A stretch of 64,000 nt of DNA from a virus: positions 1 through 64,000 of the IMG/VR virus record IMGVR_UViG_3300043313_000168; one strand, written 5' to 3'. The translations under genes and the position numbers were made by a program. The notes below the pieces were generated by a model. That model did not search any database. It had not been told where the DNA came from and was given only the letters and a program-made list of their open reading frames with translations. Below are positions 1 to 7,912 of this stretch, one piece after another (the stretch's first letter is position 1; every line of letters begins with the position of its first letter).

Positions 1-2171
1 GAGTTGATCGAGATCAACGTCGACCACGTGCCCTTTTCGCGCTGGTCGGTGTTCTGGTTCAACCGCCCGCCGCGCACGCCGCCAGTGGTGATCATCATGA
101 TCTCCTTGACATTGAACTGCGCCTTCTCGTCGGTGATCTCGTCCCAGTACAGCGGCAAGTTCACGGTCGAGGCGAGCCGCTTCTCGACGGACTTCCACGT
201 GGTGCTGGTGATCTCCTTGCTCTCCTTCGGGTGACCCCAAACGGCGGCGCCAACTTCCAACGCGTAGGTCTTGCCCACGCCGCTGGTGCCCCACGCCGAC
301 AGCATGGCGCCAGTGATGCCCGTCATCGACATCAGCGGGGCCGCGAAGCTGGCGGCGATCACGACTTCGAGCTCGGGGCGCTTCTGCATGGTGATGTAGC
401 TGCACGCGTTATACCACGGGTTCATCTGGCCAGCGGGGCGGAAGCGCTTCTGCGTCTCGCGGTCGGTGAGCCCCGCCTGGATCGAGACGCCGTCATCCCT
501 ATGAATGAAACCGCCGAAGGCGAAGCCCCGTAAGATGCCCGCCTCGTAATACCAGCCGAATGCCTGCGCGGTCTGGGCCACCGCAGCATCGTGCATTTTT
601 GAAAGCCATGACATGAAAAACATCTCCAACTTTGTCTTGTTAACGGGGACGTATTTGATCTTCGCCGCCGCGAGCTTCTTGCCGATGTCCATGCCGCACC
701 AGTCCTCGTGCTTGACGGACGTCCAGATCGTGTTGCCTTTGTCGTAGCTCACCTGAAAGTGAATGATGTCCGGGTCCTTCTGCACCCACGGATTGGTGAT
801 GCGGCAGAAGAACAGCGGGTGCCAGAGCTCCGAGACGTTGCCGTTCTTATCGGTCTTGTCCTCGATCGCGCAGATGATCCCCTCGCTGTTCAGGTCGTAG
901 CCGTCGGGGAGTTGGAGCGCCGTCGCGGCTGCGGATTGAAGCGCCGGCGGGTTTACCGTGACGGTAACCGCCGGCGCTGGTGGTCTTATATTGAGCGGTG
1001 ACTTGCCTTTCGGGAAGAGCGGGCACGACGCGCATTTGCTGCTGCCAGCGCCCGCAATGGTTGCGCAGCTAGGGTACCCAACTCCTCGCTGGTGTCGGTC
1101 AGCCACCTTGCGATCGTAGAGCGCCTGTGTATCTGCCGGGGAATAGCCCGCATGTAGCTTGGAAATCTTGTGCGCAAGGTCATTGCCGTCCTCCATGAAC
1201 GCGGTGCAGAGCACCGATAAATTCCACAGTGGGTTGTCGTAGTCAGCGCCTCCGTTAAGCAAAGCATCACGTAAAAATCCGCACGCCTTGAACACAGGCG
1301 CTGGATCAATAAGTGACGGACCAGTTGGGGTGATGCCTGACTGTAGCGCGCCGCCGCCTTGCAGTCCAGCGAACGCTGCCGCTGGTGCGGTCGCCGTAAA
1401 GCTCGGGTCCATCACGGAGAATTGTTCACCCGGTGAGCTCTTTTGAACATCATTTGTTAGGGATCGGACAGACCGTAGGAACGGTAGCGCGGTATCGAAG
1501 TTGTAGTCGGTGCCAAGGTGCAGCAACTCCACCGGGCGAGGCGGGTCGTATTTATGATTAGAGGTCCCAGGGACACGAAGGATGCGAACGTCATCGGTAG
1601 TCAGACCGGTGTCGCAGAGCACTCCCTCAGCAAGCAGAAGCTGCTTCAAGCCCTCGGCGTAGGTACGCCACTCAGTCGGGCTAAGTGGTTGATCGCTGAT
1701 CCAGTATATGTGCAGGCCGCCGCCGCTGTTAACAAGCGCGCTCGGTGGCGGAAGCCCGACCTTCTTGCGAAAGGCACTGATCGCGCTCCACGCCGCCTGC
1801 ATGGTTTCGTAGTGCTTACTCGGGTCACCGGCCTTGACGTCACAGTCAATCCAGATCGCCTTCAAGCTGACGGCGTTCCTGTGCAGGCGGACGGCCTTCG
1901 CTTTACCGTTCCGGTTAGTCGTGCTCTCAGCCTGCAGGGAAGTGCAGTACCATACGTCGAAGAAAGCGTCGGTGGTATCAACCCATTTCGCACGGCTGAT
2001 GAACTCGTTGATGGATCGGAATGGCCAGCCGACCACCCAAGGCTTCCCGCCGTTCTTAGCGGGGTCCGGGTTCTTCATATGGCAGTGGAGATTGATCCAG
2101 CCGGGGTCACTCTCCGACCCCGGCCAGACTACTACTCTCTCAAGAAACTGCCTATTGAGATCGACCGTCAT
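1..2171 (-). CDS. Primase-helicase: AEP primase domain plus DUF927-type ATPase (C-terminus beyond window)
   Basis: Reading the minus strand from ATG at 2171 gives at least 723 codons with no stop before the window edge. The N-terminal third is an archaeo-eukaryotic primase: a WIDCDVK strand with the catalytic Asp pair near residues 109-111, SGGGLHIYW near 149-157 and RVPGTSNHK near 199-207. A cysteine cluster follows (about 290 and 369-383), as in phage primases of this type. The second half is a DUF927-like helicase: IAASFAAPL, a Walker A GTSGVGKT near 630-637, then LYWDEIT near 678. It would prime and unwind the phage origin or fork. The start follows the upstream stop closely, with ACGAG ahead of the ATG. 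The two halves are joined by a proline/alanine linker that contains dispersed palindrome 953-967. Confidence 0.93.
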   Translation of the reverse strand, partial: MTVDLNRQFLERVVVWPGSESDPGWINLHCHMKNPDPAKNGGKPWVVGWPFRSINEFISRAKWVDTTDAFFDVWYCTSLQAESTTNRNGKAKAVRLHRNAVSLKAIWIDCDVKAGDPSKHYETMQAAWSAISAFRKKVGLPPPSALVNSGGGLHIYWISDQPLSPTEWRTYAEGLKQLLLAEGVLCDTGLTTDDVRILRVPGTSNHKYDPPRPVELLHLGTDYNFDTALPFLRSVRSLTNDVQKSSPGEQFSVMDPSFTATAPAAAFAGLQGGGALQSGITPTGPSLIDPAPVFKACGFLRDALLNGGADYDNPLWNLSVLCTAFMEDGNDLAHKISKLHAGYSPADTQALYDRKVADRHQRGVGYPSCATIAGAGSSKCASCPLFPKGKSPLNIRPPAPAVTVTVNPPALQSAAATALQLPDGYDLNSEGIICAIEDKTDKNGNVSELWHPLFFCRITNPWVQKDPDIIHFQVSYDKGNTIWTSVKHEDWCGMDIGKKLAAAKIKYVPVNKTKLEMFFMSWLSKMHDAAVAQTAQAFGWYYEAGILRGFAFGGFIHRDDGVSIQAGLTDRETQKRFRPAGQMNPWYNACSYITMQKRPELEVVIAASFAAPLMSMTGITGAMLSAWGTSGVGKTYALEVGAAVWGHPKESKEITSTTWKSVEKRLASTVNLPLYWDEITDEKAQFNVKEIMMITTGGVRGGRLNQNTDQREKGTWSTLISIN
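941..977. repeat. Extended inverted repeat around dispersed palindrome 1
   Basis: GCGCCGGCGG at 941-950 is the exact complement of CCGCCGGCGC at 968-977, and the TTACCG-TGA-CGGTAA core (953-967) lies between them. The arms are one base off-centre. It lies inside the primase-helicase linker, so it is coding, but it could form a long cruciform or hairpin. Confidence 0.8.
953..967. repeat. Dispersed palindrome 1, TTACCG-TGA-CGGTAA
   Basis: Exact copy of the 6-3-6 palindrome. It is read on the minus strand as V-T-V-T-V-N in the linker between the primase and helicase domains. Confidence 0.95.
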
Positions 2172-2178
2172 TCACTCG

Positions 2179-3408
2179 TTACCGCTGTAATAGCGCTGCG
2201 ACGCGCGCATCCAGATCGCCGTCTGAGGCTTCCGCAGGTCCAGTATCTTGAGTGGTGTCTCCCATGGACTGAGCCACGTCAGCCTGAGCCAGACCCGAAC
2301 CACTGGGAGAGACCTCCACCACGCTTTGATCGCCTAGACCAGTTTCCACTACATTAGATACCTTACCCTGCGGGGGCATCACTTCACCGAAACCGGTATC
2401 GACCGGCCCCGCCACCTTCGCCGCAGCCTCTGCTTCCACCTTCGCCTTAGCTTCCGCCGCGGCTTTCACCTTCGCAGCCTCGGCCTCTGCTGCCGCCAGT
2501 GCCGCCTTCGCCTTCGCGACGGGATCGTCAGAAGGGGATGTCGTCGTCGGCGGTGAAACGCTCGGCTTCACAGGCTGGACAGTCGCCGGTTGCACCGTGT
2601 TTACAGGGGCCGCGAGCTTCCCGTTTGATCCGTTCGCCAATGCGGCGGGCCGCGTTTTTCCCACTTCGTTCTCACCCGTGATCCGGTAGGCGTTGGCGTC
2701 CTCACGCATGGGGAGCACCAGCGGCGCCTCGGCATCAGAGAGTGCCTGCAGCGCACGGAAGGTCATCTGCGGGTGGGGCTTATCCAGCTGGAAGCCGACC
2801 CGCGTGATGTAGGTCGAGAAGTGAAAGCCCTTCTTCTGCATCGCCTCACCCAGGATCGCGAGATCGTTGAGCGACGCTGCCGGCACGCGCAGATACACCG
2901 GCTCCATGAGTGAACTCCCCAGGAGCGGCTTGGTCTGCGACGGCAAGATCAGCACAGCGAGGCGCTTGTAGTCGCCGCACTCTCGGCTCTTGCGACCGTT
3001 CACTTCCTTCCACTCATTGCGCGGGCAGATCGCACACGCTTGCGCCTGCGGCTGAGCGACGTCGTGGTCGGGGTTGACGCCATCAAGGGCGGCGCACACC
3101 GGGCGCTGACCGGCGCTGGTGTCGTCGTTGAAGCTGTCCTTCGGGTAGTAGCTCTTCGACTTGTAGCTCGCTGCGCGCAGGACGATCACATCGAGGAACG
3201 CTGCCGGTGATCCGTCGTCGGGCCGCGTGAACGTGTAGGTCTCGCCGCGCAGCCGCAGCGTCCACACTTTACCTTTGTAGCCTACGACGCCGTAGGATGA
3301 GCCGATGCCGTCAGCAAGGCTCTCGTTGGCCGGGTTCAACCCGGCGAACGCCGCGCTCGGTACGACGTTATCAAACGCCGACACGTTCATTAAGTCAGTC
3401 GAGGTCAT
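2179..3408 (-). CDS. Unknown replication-region protein with a Cys cluster and Ala/Lys-rich tail
   Basis: A 409-residue protein directly upstream of the primase gene. Residues 1-250 look globular, with a C-x2-C-x15-C cluster near residue 125 (QACAICPRNEW, then RECGDYKR) that may bind zinc. Residues 290-340 are an alanine/lysine/glutamate-rich helical stretch and the last 70 residues are acidic and polar. Its place beside the primase, its zinc-like cluster and its acidic tail would fit a single-strand-binding or replication accessory protein, but I recognise no motif that proves this. The start at 3408 is followed at once by a well-formed N-terminus. Confidence 0.8.
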   Translation of the reverse strand: MTSTDLMNVSAFDNVVPSAAFAGLNPANESLADGIGSSYGVVGYKGKVWTLRLRGETYTFTRPDDGSPAAFLDVIVLRAASYKSKSYYPKDSFNDDTSAGQRPVCAALDGVNPDHDVAQPQAQACAICPRNEWKEVNGRKSRECGDYKRLAVLILPSQTKPLLGSSLMEPVYLRVPAASLNDLAILGEAMQKKGFHFSTYITRVGFQLDKPHPQMTFRALQALSDAEAPLVLPMREDANAYRITGENEVGKTRPAALANGSNGKLAAPVNTVQPATVQPVKPSVSPPTTTSPSDDPVAKAKAALAAAEAEAAKVKAAAEAKAKVEAEAAAKVAGPVDTGFGEVMPPQGKVSNVVETGLGDQSVVEVSPSGSGLAQADVAQSMGDTTQDTGPAEASDGDLDARVAALLQR

Positions 3409-3429
3409 GGGGTAGGTCTCCTGTTTCGA

Positions 3430-3444
3430 TTACCGTCGCGGTAA
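3430..3444. repeat. Dispersed palindrome 2, TTACCG-TCG-CGGTAA
   Basis: Exact copy in the 37-bp gap between the stop of the 3446 gene and the start of the 3408 gene, where it could act on the transcript or as an operator. Confidence 0.95.
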
Positions 3445-3445
3445 A

Positions 3446-3850
3446 TCAAGCATCGCCGGCGCGACGGACGCCGATGGTGCGTAGGGCTGAGAGTTTGACG
3501 CCCGGGGGTTCGACCTTCTTCTCCGCGATGTAGTCGCGGACCGCGGTGGCGTTGGCCTTGCGGTCAAGAAGGTCCCAGAGGCTGTTGGCGATAACGAACT
3601 TCATGAAGTCCTGCGGGTCGGACAATGACGCGGAGTATCGAACAGAGGAGTAGACCGTACCCCCCGATGTCTTAATACTTTGCGCACCCGATGTGTCGAG
3701 CGTCTCCTGCAGCTTCGTGGTGAGCTCGTTCTGCATATCGGTAAAGGGTTGCAGTTCCTCTTCGTGCCGCGTCTTGATCGCCTTGATCTTGTCGCGCAGG
3801 GCGACATAGTTCTTGACGTGGTTGTCGACGCGGGCCGCGTGGTCGGTCAT
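3446..3850 (-). CDS. Unknown coiled-coil phage protein (134 aa)
   Basis: I chose the ATG at 3850 because GAGGAAATCAC lies just ahead of it; the frame opens nine codons earlier without a binding site. Residues 10-50 are charged and helical (HVKNYVALRDKIKAIKTRH), followed by a glycine/serine-rich hairpin and a second helical part. The pattern recalls small phage proteins that accompany replication genes, but no family can be named. Confidence 0.78.
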   Translation of the reverse strand: MTDHAARVDNHVKNYVALRDKIKAIKTRHEEELQPFTDMQNELTTKLQETLDTSGAQSIKTSGGTVYSSVRYSASLSDPQDFMKFVIANSLWDLLDRKANATAVRDYIAEKKVEPPGVKLSALRTIGVRRAGDA

Positions 3851-4124
3851 GTGATTTCCTCTATGGTTATGCGGCAACGCACCGGGGTCGGTACGCGCCA
3901 GCCGTGGGGGTAGGTCCTCAAATCGGGTCGGTTACGAATGTAGCCGTAGTGCTTTTCGATCCACTCTTTGCACTCGCGGCGGGTACGGAAGCCCGCCAGC
4001 GTCGCACCATCGCAGCCACTGTCCCTAGAGGGTGGAATTGAAGGCGCACATACGTCCCGTCGAGGCCTCTCACAGAGCGCCACTTCACGTACCAGCGTGC
4101 CTCGACCAGTGTGGGGACGATCAC
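3847..4124 (-). pseudogene. Small gene apparently split by a -1 frameshift
   Basis: A GTG at 4124 overlaps the upstream TGA and opens a protein-like frame (EARWYVKWRSVRGLDGTYVR, then LQFHPLGT) that drifts into low-quality sequence and stops at 3918. The frame one base back becomes convincing from about position 4020 onward (GFRTRRECKEWIEKHYGYIR) and ends at 3847, overlapping the next ATG. Neither frame alone looks like a whole protein. The likeliest reading is one gene of about 90 residues with a -1 shift near 4015-4030, from mutation, a sequencing error or programmed slippage. I see no classic slippery heptamer there. Confidence 0.55.
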
Positions 4125-4450
4125 TTTTTCTTGTTCCCGAACAGGTTGCGAAGCATGTTCGCGCCGTCGGTGTCGTCGGCGCCGAGAGCTTTGCGCTCAG
4201 CCTCGCACGCCTCGCAATGGCATTCAGGGTTGACGGCGACCTTGGCGGCGGTGCTGTCATAGGTGAGGGCGATGCCGCGGCAGATCATCTCGCGGACTTC
4301 GTCGGGCTGGTTAAAGCCGGGGGCGAACATCGCCATCGGGGCAGCGTCCTCGTTGAACAGGATCACAACTGCGCCGTGGGCAGAGGGGACACGCTCCTTA
4401 AAGAACTCAACCATGTCTCTCTGGAATTGGACTGGGTCCTGATTTTTCAT
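4121..4450 (-). CDS. Unknown 109-aa protein with a C-terminal CxCxxC motif
   Basis: The sequence begins MKNQDPVQFQRDMVEFFKER and has a short hydrophobic strand (GAVVILF), then HCEACEAERKALGADD and a basic tail (GNKKK). The cysteines (C-H-C-E-A-C) might bind metal. It overlaps its neighbours by 4 bases at both ends, which suggests translational coupling with the helicase gene. No family recognised. Confidence 0.75.
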   Translation of the reverse strand: MKNQDPVQFQRDMVEFFKERVPSAHGAVVILFNEDAAPMAMFAPGFNQPDEVREMICRGIALTYDSTAAKVAVNPECHCEACEAERKALGADDTDGANMLRNLFGNKKK

Positions 4451-6033
4451 GCTGCTGCCTGCGTTGCGTTAGAGAGCATTTCCAGTAGGGCTTCCTGCAC
4501 TGACTGCTTAGCCCTTAACATTGTGTAAATTTTCCGTTCAACAGAAGTTGATTGGAGGTGGATGATTTGCTGCTTGTGTTTCTGCCCGACCCTGGTGATG
4601 CGGGCATTGGCTTGGTCATAGATGTCCAGTGAAGTGATCGGCATATACCAGATGATGGTGTCGGCGGCGGTGAGTGTGATGCCGTGGGCCAGACACGCCG
4701 GGTGCGCGAGCAGCACCTTGTACTTGTCAGTGTTCTGGAAGGCGTTAAAAATCCGCGAACGCTCGCCTTGGCTCACTTGTCCGTGAACGGTGGCGAACTC
4801 GATGCCTGCCCCGGTGAGCACGTCCGCCACGCCCCCCAGTGTGTGGATGAAGGGCACGAACACCAGCACCTTGCGCTCGTTCTCGGCGATCAGGTCGACC
4901 ATCACGTCATGGCGGGGTTTCGCGTCTGTCGGGATCGCGATGGTCGAGCCGTTGGCGTCCTTGCCGCCATAGACCCAGCCGCCGCTGACCTGCAGGAGCT
5001 TGCCCATGGCGACCGCCGCGTTCACCGCTGTCACCTTCTGGCCGGCGATGTCCGCTTGGAACAGCTTCGCCAACTGCGTGTAGATTTTGTTCTGCGTCGG
5101 GGTGACAGGCACGTCGATCGTGCGGCTGACCACCTCCGGCAACTCCACGACCGCGTCGAGTGAATAGCGCACGTTCGGCTGCAACATCCTGAAAGCGGTC
5201 TCGATGGCGTCGTCCTTGGGAACCCACTTGAAGTTGTTCACCTTGCGCATCAGCATTTCCTGCGCCTGCCGGAAATACTTCGGGACGGTGTGGGGAGTGA
5301 CAATCTTGGCCTGCGCCCACACGTCTGTCGGGTCATTGGGCATGGGGCGGCCAGTCATCCCCCAGCACACTTTAAAGCGTTCGCTGAACTTGCGCATCGC
5401 CTTGGAGCGGTCGGAGTTGTTGCGGTAGACGGCTAGCTCGTCGAGGACCAGCACGTCGATGTCTGTGCGCAAGAGCAGTTCTGCGGCGACGGTCTTGAGC
5501 CCGTCATGGTTGATCACGAATATCTCGGCGTCACCCCTTAACCTTTCGAGGCGCTTCTGCTTCGAGCCGTGGAGCACTGCCACCTTGCGGTGCGGCAGGG
5601 TCGCGAACACCTCGGCGGCCCACACAAAGTCGAGTGTGCTCAGGGTCGCGACCACCAGCAGCTTGCCGACCAGCCCCTCGGTGTGGAGATAATCCCACGC
5701 CCACAGCGCCGCCTTCGTCTTGCCGGTGCCCATGGAGTTCAAGATGTAGGCGCGCTGCGCTGTCGTCATCAAGTCGCAGGTCGAGCGCTGCACGGCGAAC
5801 GGCTTGCCGCCGCGCCAGTCGTAATAGCAGAGCATCGGGTTCGGTAGCTCGTAGCCCAGATGCCTCAGCGCGATGGTCGAGTGCAGGTCGTGCGGCACCA
5901 CCAGTTGCTGTTCGCCAAGGTGCGCCAGATTGTGCGCTCCTGGAAACATGGTGATGGTCCCGCCCGTCCGCGGCACGACCAGTGCGCGGTTCGCTCGGGA
6001 GACAATCACATGACCCTTGGTGTTAGCTAACAT
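4447..6033 (-). CDS. SNF2-like superfamily 2 DNA helicase/translocase
   Basis: A 528-residue protein with ordered SF2 motifs: Walker A MGTGKT at 101-106, motif II DELA at 199-202 in place of the usual DEAH, motif III GMTGRP near 226-231, motif V around AHPACLAHGITLTAADTI, and motif VI QANARITRVGQ near 485. This pattern belongs to the SNF2/Rad54-type ATPases common in phage replication modules, where they translocate on double-stranded DNA during replication or recombination. AGAGAAGTTCG precedes the start. The stop overlaps the next ATG, consistent with one polycistronic message. Confidence 0.92.
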   Translation of the reverse strand: MLANTKGHVIVSRANRALVVPRTGGTITMFPGAHNLAHLGEQQLVVPHDLHSTIALRHLGYELPNPMLCYYDWRGGKPFAVQRSTCDLMTTAQRAYILNSMGTGKTKAALWAWDYLHTEGLVGKLLVVATLSTLDFVWAAEVFATLPHRKVAVLHGSKQKRLERLRGDAEIFVINHDGLKTVAAELLLRTDIDVLVLDELAVYRNNSDRSKAMRKFSERFKVCWGMTGRPMPNDPTDVWAQAKIVTPHTVPKYFRQAQEMLMRKVNNFKWVPKDDAIETAFRMLQPNVRYSLDAVVELPEVVSRTIDVPVTPTQNKIYTQLAKLFQADIAGQKVTAVNAAVAMGKLLQVSGGWVYGGKDANGSTIAIPTDAKPRHDVMVDLIAENERKVLVFVPFIHTLGGVADVLTGAGIEFATVHGQVSQGERSRIFNAFQNTDKYKVLLAHPACLAHGITLTAADTIIWYMPITSLDIYDQANARITRVGQKHKQQIIHLQSTSVERKIYTMLRAKQSVQEALLEMLSNATQAAA

Positions 6034-6247
6034 CGAACTTCTCTCTCAAAACCATCCGGGCTCGTTCCTCGTCGGTCGCGTATTCCACTCGATAGTAGTC
6101 GCTGTCGACGGCTCGCGAGAGGCGCCGCCACTGACACGCGTTAGTGCGCCAGTGCCACCACCGATGCTTGCGCTGTCGGTAGAGCGGGTTGCGTTCCCAT
6201 TCGCCCCAGTCTACGGGCAGACCGACGCCGTAAAGGAGGACGCCCAT
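6023..6247 (-). CDS. Small Trp/Arg-rich protein, WWHWR family
   Basis: 74 residues, with a basic aromatic centre RKHRWWHWRTN and a tail YYRVEYATDEERARMVLREK. It shares WWHWR and the Y-x2-EY-helix end with the protein at 7589-7912, so the two are likely paralogues. Its ATG falls inside dispersed palindrome 3, sharing bases with the stop of the upstream gene. Function unknown; the Arg/Trp content would allow nucleic acid binding. Confidence 0.72.
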   Translation of the reverse strand: MGVLLYGVGLPVDWGEWERNPLYRQRKHRWWHWRTNACQWRRLSRAVDSDYYRVEYATDEERARMVLREKFDVS

Positions 6248-6261
6248 TACCGTGACAGTAA
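6247..6261. repeat. Dispersed palindrome 3 (one mismatch), TTACCG-TGA-CAGTAA
   Basis: One base departs from the consensus (CAGTAA for CGGTAA). The TAA stop of the 69-aa gene and the first base of the next ATG lie within it. Confidence 0.8.
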
Positions 6262-6456
6262 ATCTTTGATGGTCGCTACGCGCTGTCGCGAGAGCGCGTC
6301 GTTCGGGTGCGCTTCCAAGTGCGCCATGATCCCGGCGAGTTGCTTCGTCAGCCGCTTCTCCTTGCTACTCGGCGCGCAGGTGTTGTTGCCGGTGCGGACG
6401 CGTCGCTGGGCGGGGGCTGCTGGGCGCTCATCGTCAGTCTTGCTCGAAGTCGACAT
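6247..6456 (-). CDS. Unknown 69-aa protein
   Basis: A polar, disordered N-terminus (MSTSSKTDDERPAAPAQRR) leads to a helical C-terminal half (KRLTKQLAGIMAHLEAHPND). It overlaps the VRR-NUC gene upstream by about 20 bases and shares its stop with the start of the next gene. No recognised domain. Confidence 0.65.
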   Translation of the reverse strand: MSTSSKTDDERPAAPAQRRVRTGNNTCAPSSKEKRLTKQLAGIMAHLEAHPNDALSRQRVATIKDLLSR

Positions 6457-6763
6457 GATAAAACCTTCTGTGCACGTGAATAAGGGCGATGGCCTTCTCG
6501 CAGCTTTCCTCGTCGTGAACCCGGAGGACCAGCCCGCCAGCGACCGCGATGGCCGCAGCGGTACTCTCTTGCGTGGGCGTTAATTTTTCCTTCCCGCTGG
6601 CCTTCGTCTCGATGGTGACGAACATGCCGTCGATGCAGAGGATAAAGTCGAGGGCCGGGGCGCCATAGCCGGACTGCACCGGCATGAATGTCCACGCCTT
6701 CGGAAAGTGAAGCTTGATCTTCTTCTTCAGCATGGCTTTGATCCGGCCCTCGGGAGTGCTCAT
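6434..6763 (-). CDS. VRR-NUC domain nuclease
   Basis: At 109 residues it matches the size of stand-alone phage VRR-NUC proteins. The PD-(D/E)XK-like core is visible: PALDFILCIDG with Asp39, then FVTIETKASG with Glu52 and Lys54, and the trailing LTPTQ with Gln65. Family members are structure-specific or Holliday-junction-type endonucleases used in recombination and branch resolution. It sits between the SNF2 helicase and a winged-helix gene and overlaps both neighbours. Confidence 0.9.
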   Translation of the reverse strand: MSTPEGRIKAMLKKKIKLHFPKAWTFMPVQSGYGAPALDFILCIDGMFVTIETKASGKEKLTPTQESTAAAIAVAGGLVLRVHDEESCEKAIALIHVHRRFYHVDFEQD

Positions 6764-7086
6764 GTCGGCCAGCCACCGTCCTCACCGCCATCATCATCAT
6801 CATCGTCCACCACTGTGGGGTTCGGGTTGACGACCAGCTTGTAGCTGTAGAGCCCGTTGCCGAGGAAAAAGCGCAAGACCGTGTGTGAGCCGAAGCGCTT
6901 CTTCCGCATGTGCCGTAACTGCGCACTGACAGACGCGGGCGGGGCATTAGTGGCCGCCGAAATCTCGGGCAGCGTGCGCGACACGCCGTCCTTCATCAGG
7001 TCGAAGATGCGCCGGTATTGAACGCTCAGACGGGAGTGATCCCGTTGAGTGACATATTCCGGTCCGTTGAAGTGTGGTGTGCTCAT
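6760..7086 (-). CDS. Winged-helix DNA-binding protein with poly-Asp tail
   Basis: 108 residues from ATG at 7086, which forms an ATGA overlap with the upstream stop. Residues 12-75 read as a winged helix: a first helix (YRRIFDLMKDG), a typical LPEISAATNAPPASVSAQLRH helix-turn-helix split over two helices, and a wing (SHTVLRFFLGNGLYSYKL). The end is DDDDDDGGEDGG, an acidic tail that could mimic DNA or limit binding. It may control the early operon and is one candidate reader of the dispersed palindrome. Confidence 0.82.
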   Translation of the reverse strand: MSTPHFNGPEYVTQRDHSRLSVQYRRIFDLMKDGVSRTLPEISAATNAPPASVSAQLRHMRKKRFGSHTVLRFFLGNGLYSYKLVVNPNPTVVDDDDDDGGEDGGWPT

Positions 7087-7394
7087 GTCCACCTCGTGAA
7101 ATCTGGGGGCTCGGGTTGCCCGGCCAAATCGCTCGGCTCGGGATTTTCGTTTACCGTCGCGGTAACTTCGCGCTCGGGCCGGGATTTTGGGGTCCGCCGG
7201 CGGACGGGCGAGGCTGCCAGCGCCTTTTCAATCGCCGCAACTGGATCGTTGCCGTCCACTCCGACGGCGTAGCCCCCCTGGGGAGACGCGGCTGCGAAGT
7301 TGCAATGGAACGCGTCGTTCTTGAACGCGACGGAGAGGTGGACGAACTCGCCCTTCTTGGCGAGAGCACGCAGGCGTTCTTCAAGCGTCGGCAC
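7083..7394 (-). CDS. Unknown 103-aa protein carrying a palindrome-encoded peptide
   Basis: I chose GTG at 7394 because AAGGAGGC precedes it; the longer reading from 7505 has no binding site. The N-terminal half looks folded (EERLRALAKKGEFVHLSVAF). The C-terminal third is a disordered Arg/Pro/Glu tail that holds E-V-T-A-T-V-N, the product of dispersed palindrome 4. No family recognised. Confidence 0.7.
   Translation of the reverse strand: MPTLEERLRALAKKGEFVHLSVAFKNDAFHCNFAAASPQGGYAVGVDGNDPVAAIEKALAASPVRRRTPKSRPEREVTATVNENPEPSDLAGQPEPPDFTRWT
7151..7165. repeat. Dispersed palindrome 4, TTACCG-TCG-CGGTAA
   Basis: Exact copy inside the disordered tail of the 7083 gene, read there as V-T-A-T-V-N. 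Confidence 0.95.
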
Positions 7395-7602
7395 GGAGAG
7401 CCTCCTTGTTGGCTTTGGCGATCTGGGCGCGAGCACCGCCACGAACGGCGGGTCGCGTGTAGGGGTGCGGCACGATGATGAAGCCGTGTCGCTCCATGTG
7501 CTCAACGATGCGCCGCCCGTCGAGGCCGTGCTTCATGATGGCATTGGCGAGCGCCGCCCTCGCTTGGTCGCCAGTGTGTGATCGGTTGCTAGGTCCGGCC
7601 AT
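7381..7602 (-). CDS. Unknown 73-aa protein
   Basis: ATG at 7602 follows GGAGGATCGTT. The protein is basic and helical (QARAALANAIMKHGLDGRRI, then VEHMERHGFIIVPHPYTRPA). Its last codons carry the ribosome binding site of the next gene. No family recognised. Confidence 0.7.
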   Translation of the reverse strand: MAGPSNRSHTGDQARAALANAIMKHGLDGRRIVEHMERHGFIIVPHPYTRPAVRGGARAQIAKANKEALRADA

Positions 7603-7912
7603 AACGATCCTCCAATGCTTCGCGCGCCACTCGGGTCGCGCGCTTGTACTCGTATTTGAACGGGCCGATGCTCTGGTCGAGGCGGAAATGCCAGCTTTCA
7701 CGTCGCAGGTTCTGTCCGATCCAGCGCCGCCAATGCCACCACGGTGTCAGCATCCACGGTCGCCGCGTCGGGGCCGCCTGTGCTACTCCTGCGGGTCGGG
7801 CCATTTCTACCGGGTCCGTATATTTGTAGCCTTCGATCTGCTGGCTCGTAGCAACCACAGGCCACGGGTGCTTGAACTCTATCCCCTCGGCCCCTTGCCG
7901 TGGAACGGGCAT
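7589..7912 (-). CDS. Trp/Arg-rich protein, WWHWR family (paralogue of the 6023 gene)
   Basis: Read from ATG at 7912 it gives 107 residues, but an internal GTG could also start it because the first 10 codons overlap the nuclease gene. The distinctive part is WMLTPWWHWRRWIGQN, then ESWHFRLDQ and FKYEYKRATRVAREALEDRY. WWHWR, the spacing to an R/S segment and the YxxEY-helix end match the 74-aa protein at 6023-6247. Function unknown. Confidence 0.68.
   Translation of the reverse strand: MPVPRQGAEGIEFKHPWPVVATSQQIEGYKYTDPVEMARPAGVAQAAPTRRPWMLTPWWHWRRWIGQNLRRESWHFRLDQSIGPFKYEYKRATRVAREALEDRYGRT

Noticed and set aside
1903-1917. Further copy of the palindrome (TTACCG-TTC-CGGTTA)
   Set aside because: One arm base differs and the match sits in conserved primase coding sequence; it may be chance, so it is not counted.
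2179-3408. Calling this a single-strand-binding protein outright
   Set aside because: Location, a Cys cluster and a polar tail suggest it, but no OB-fold motif is visible, so I left it as unknown.
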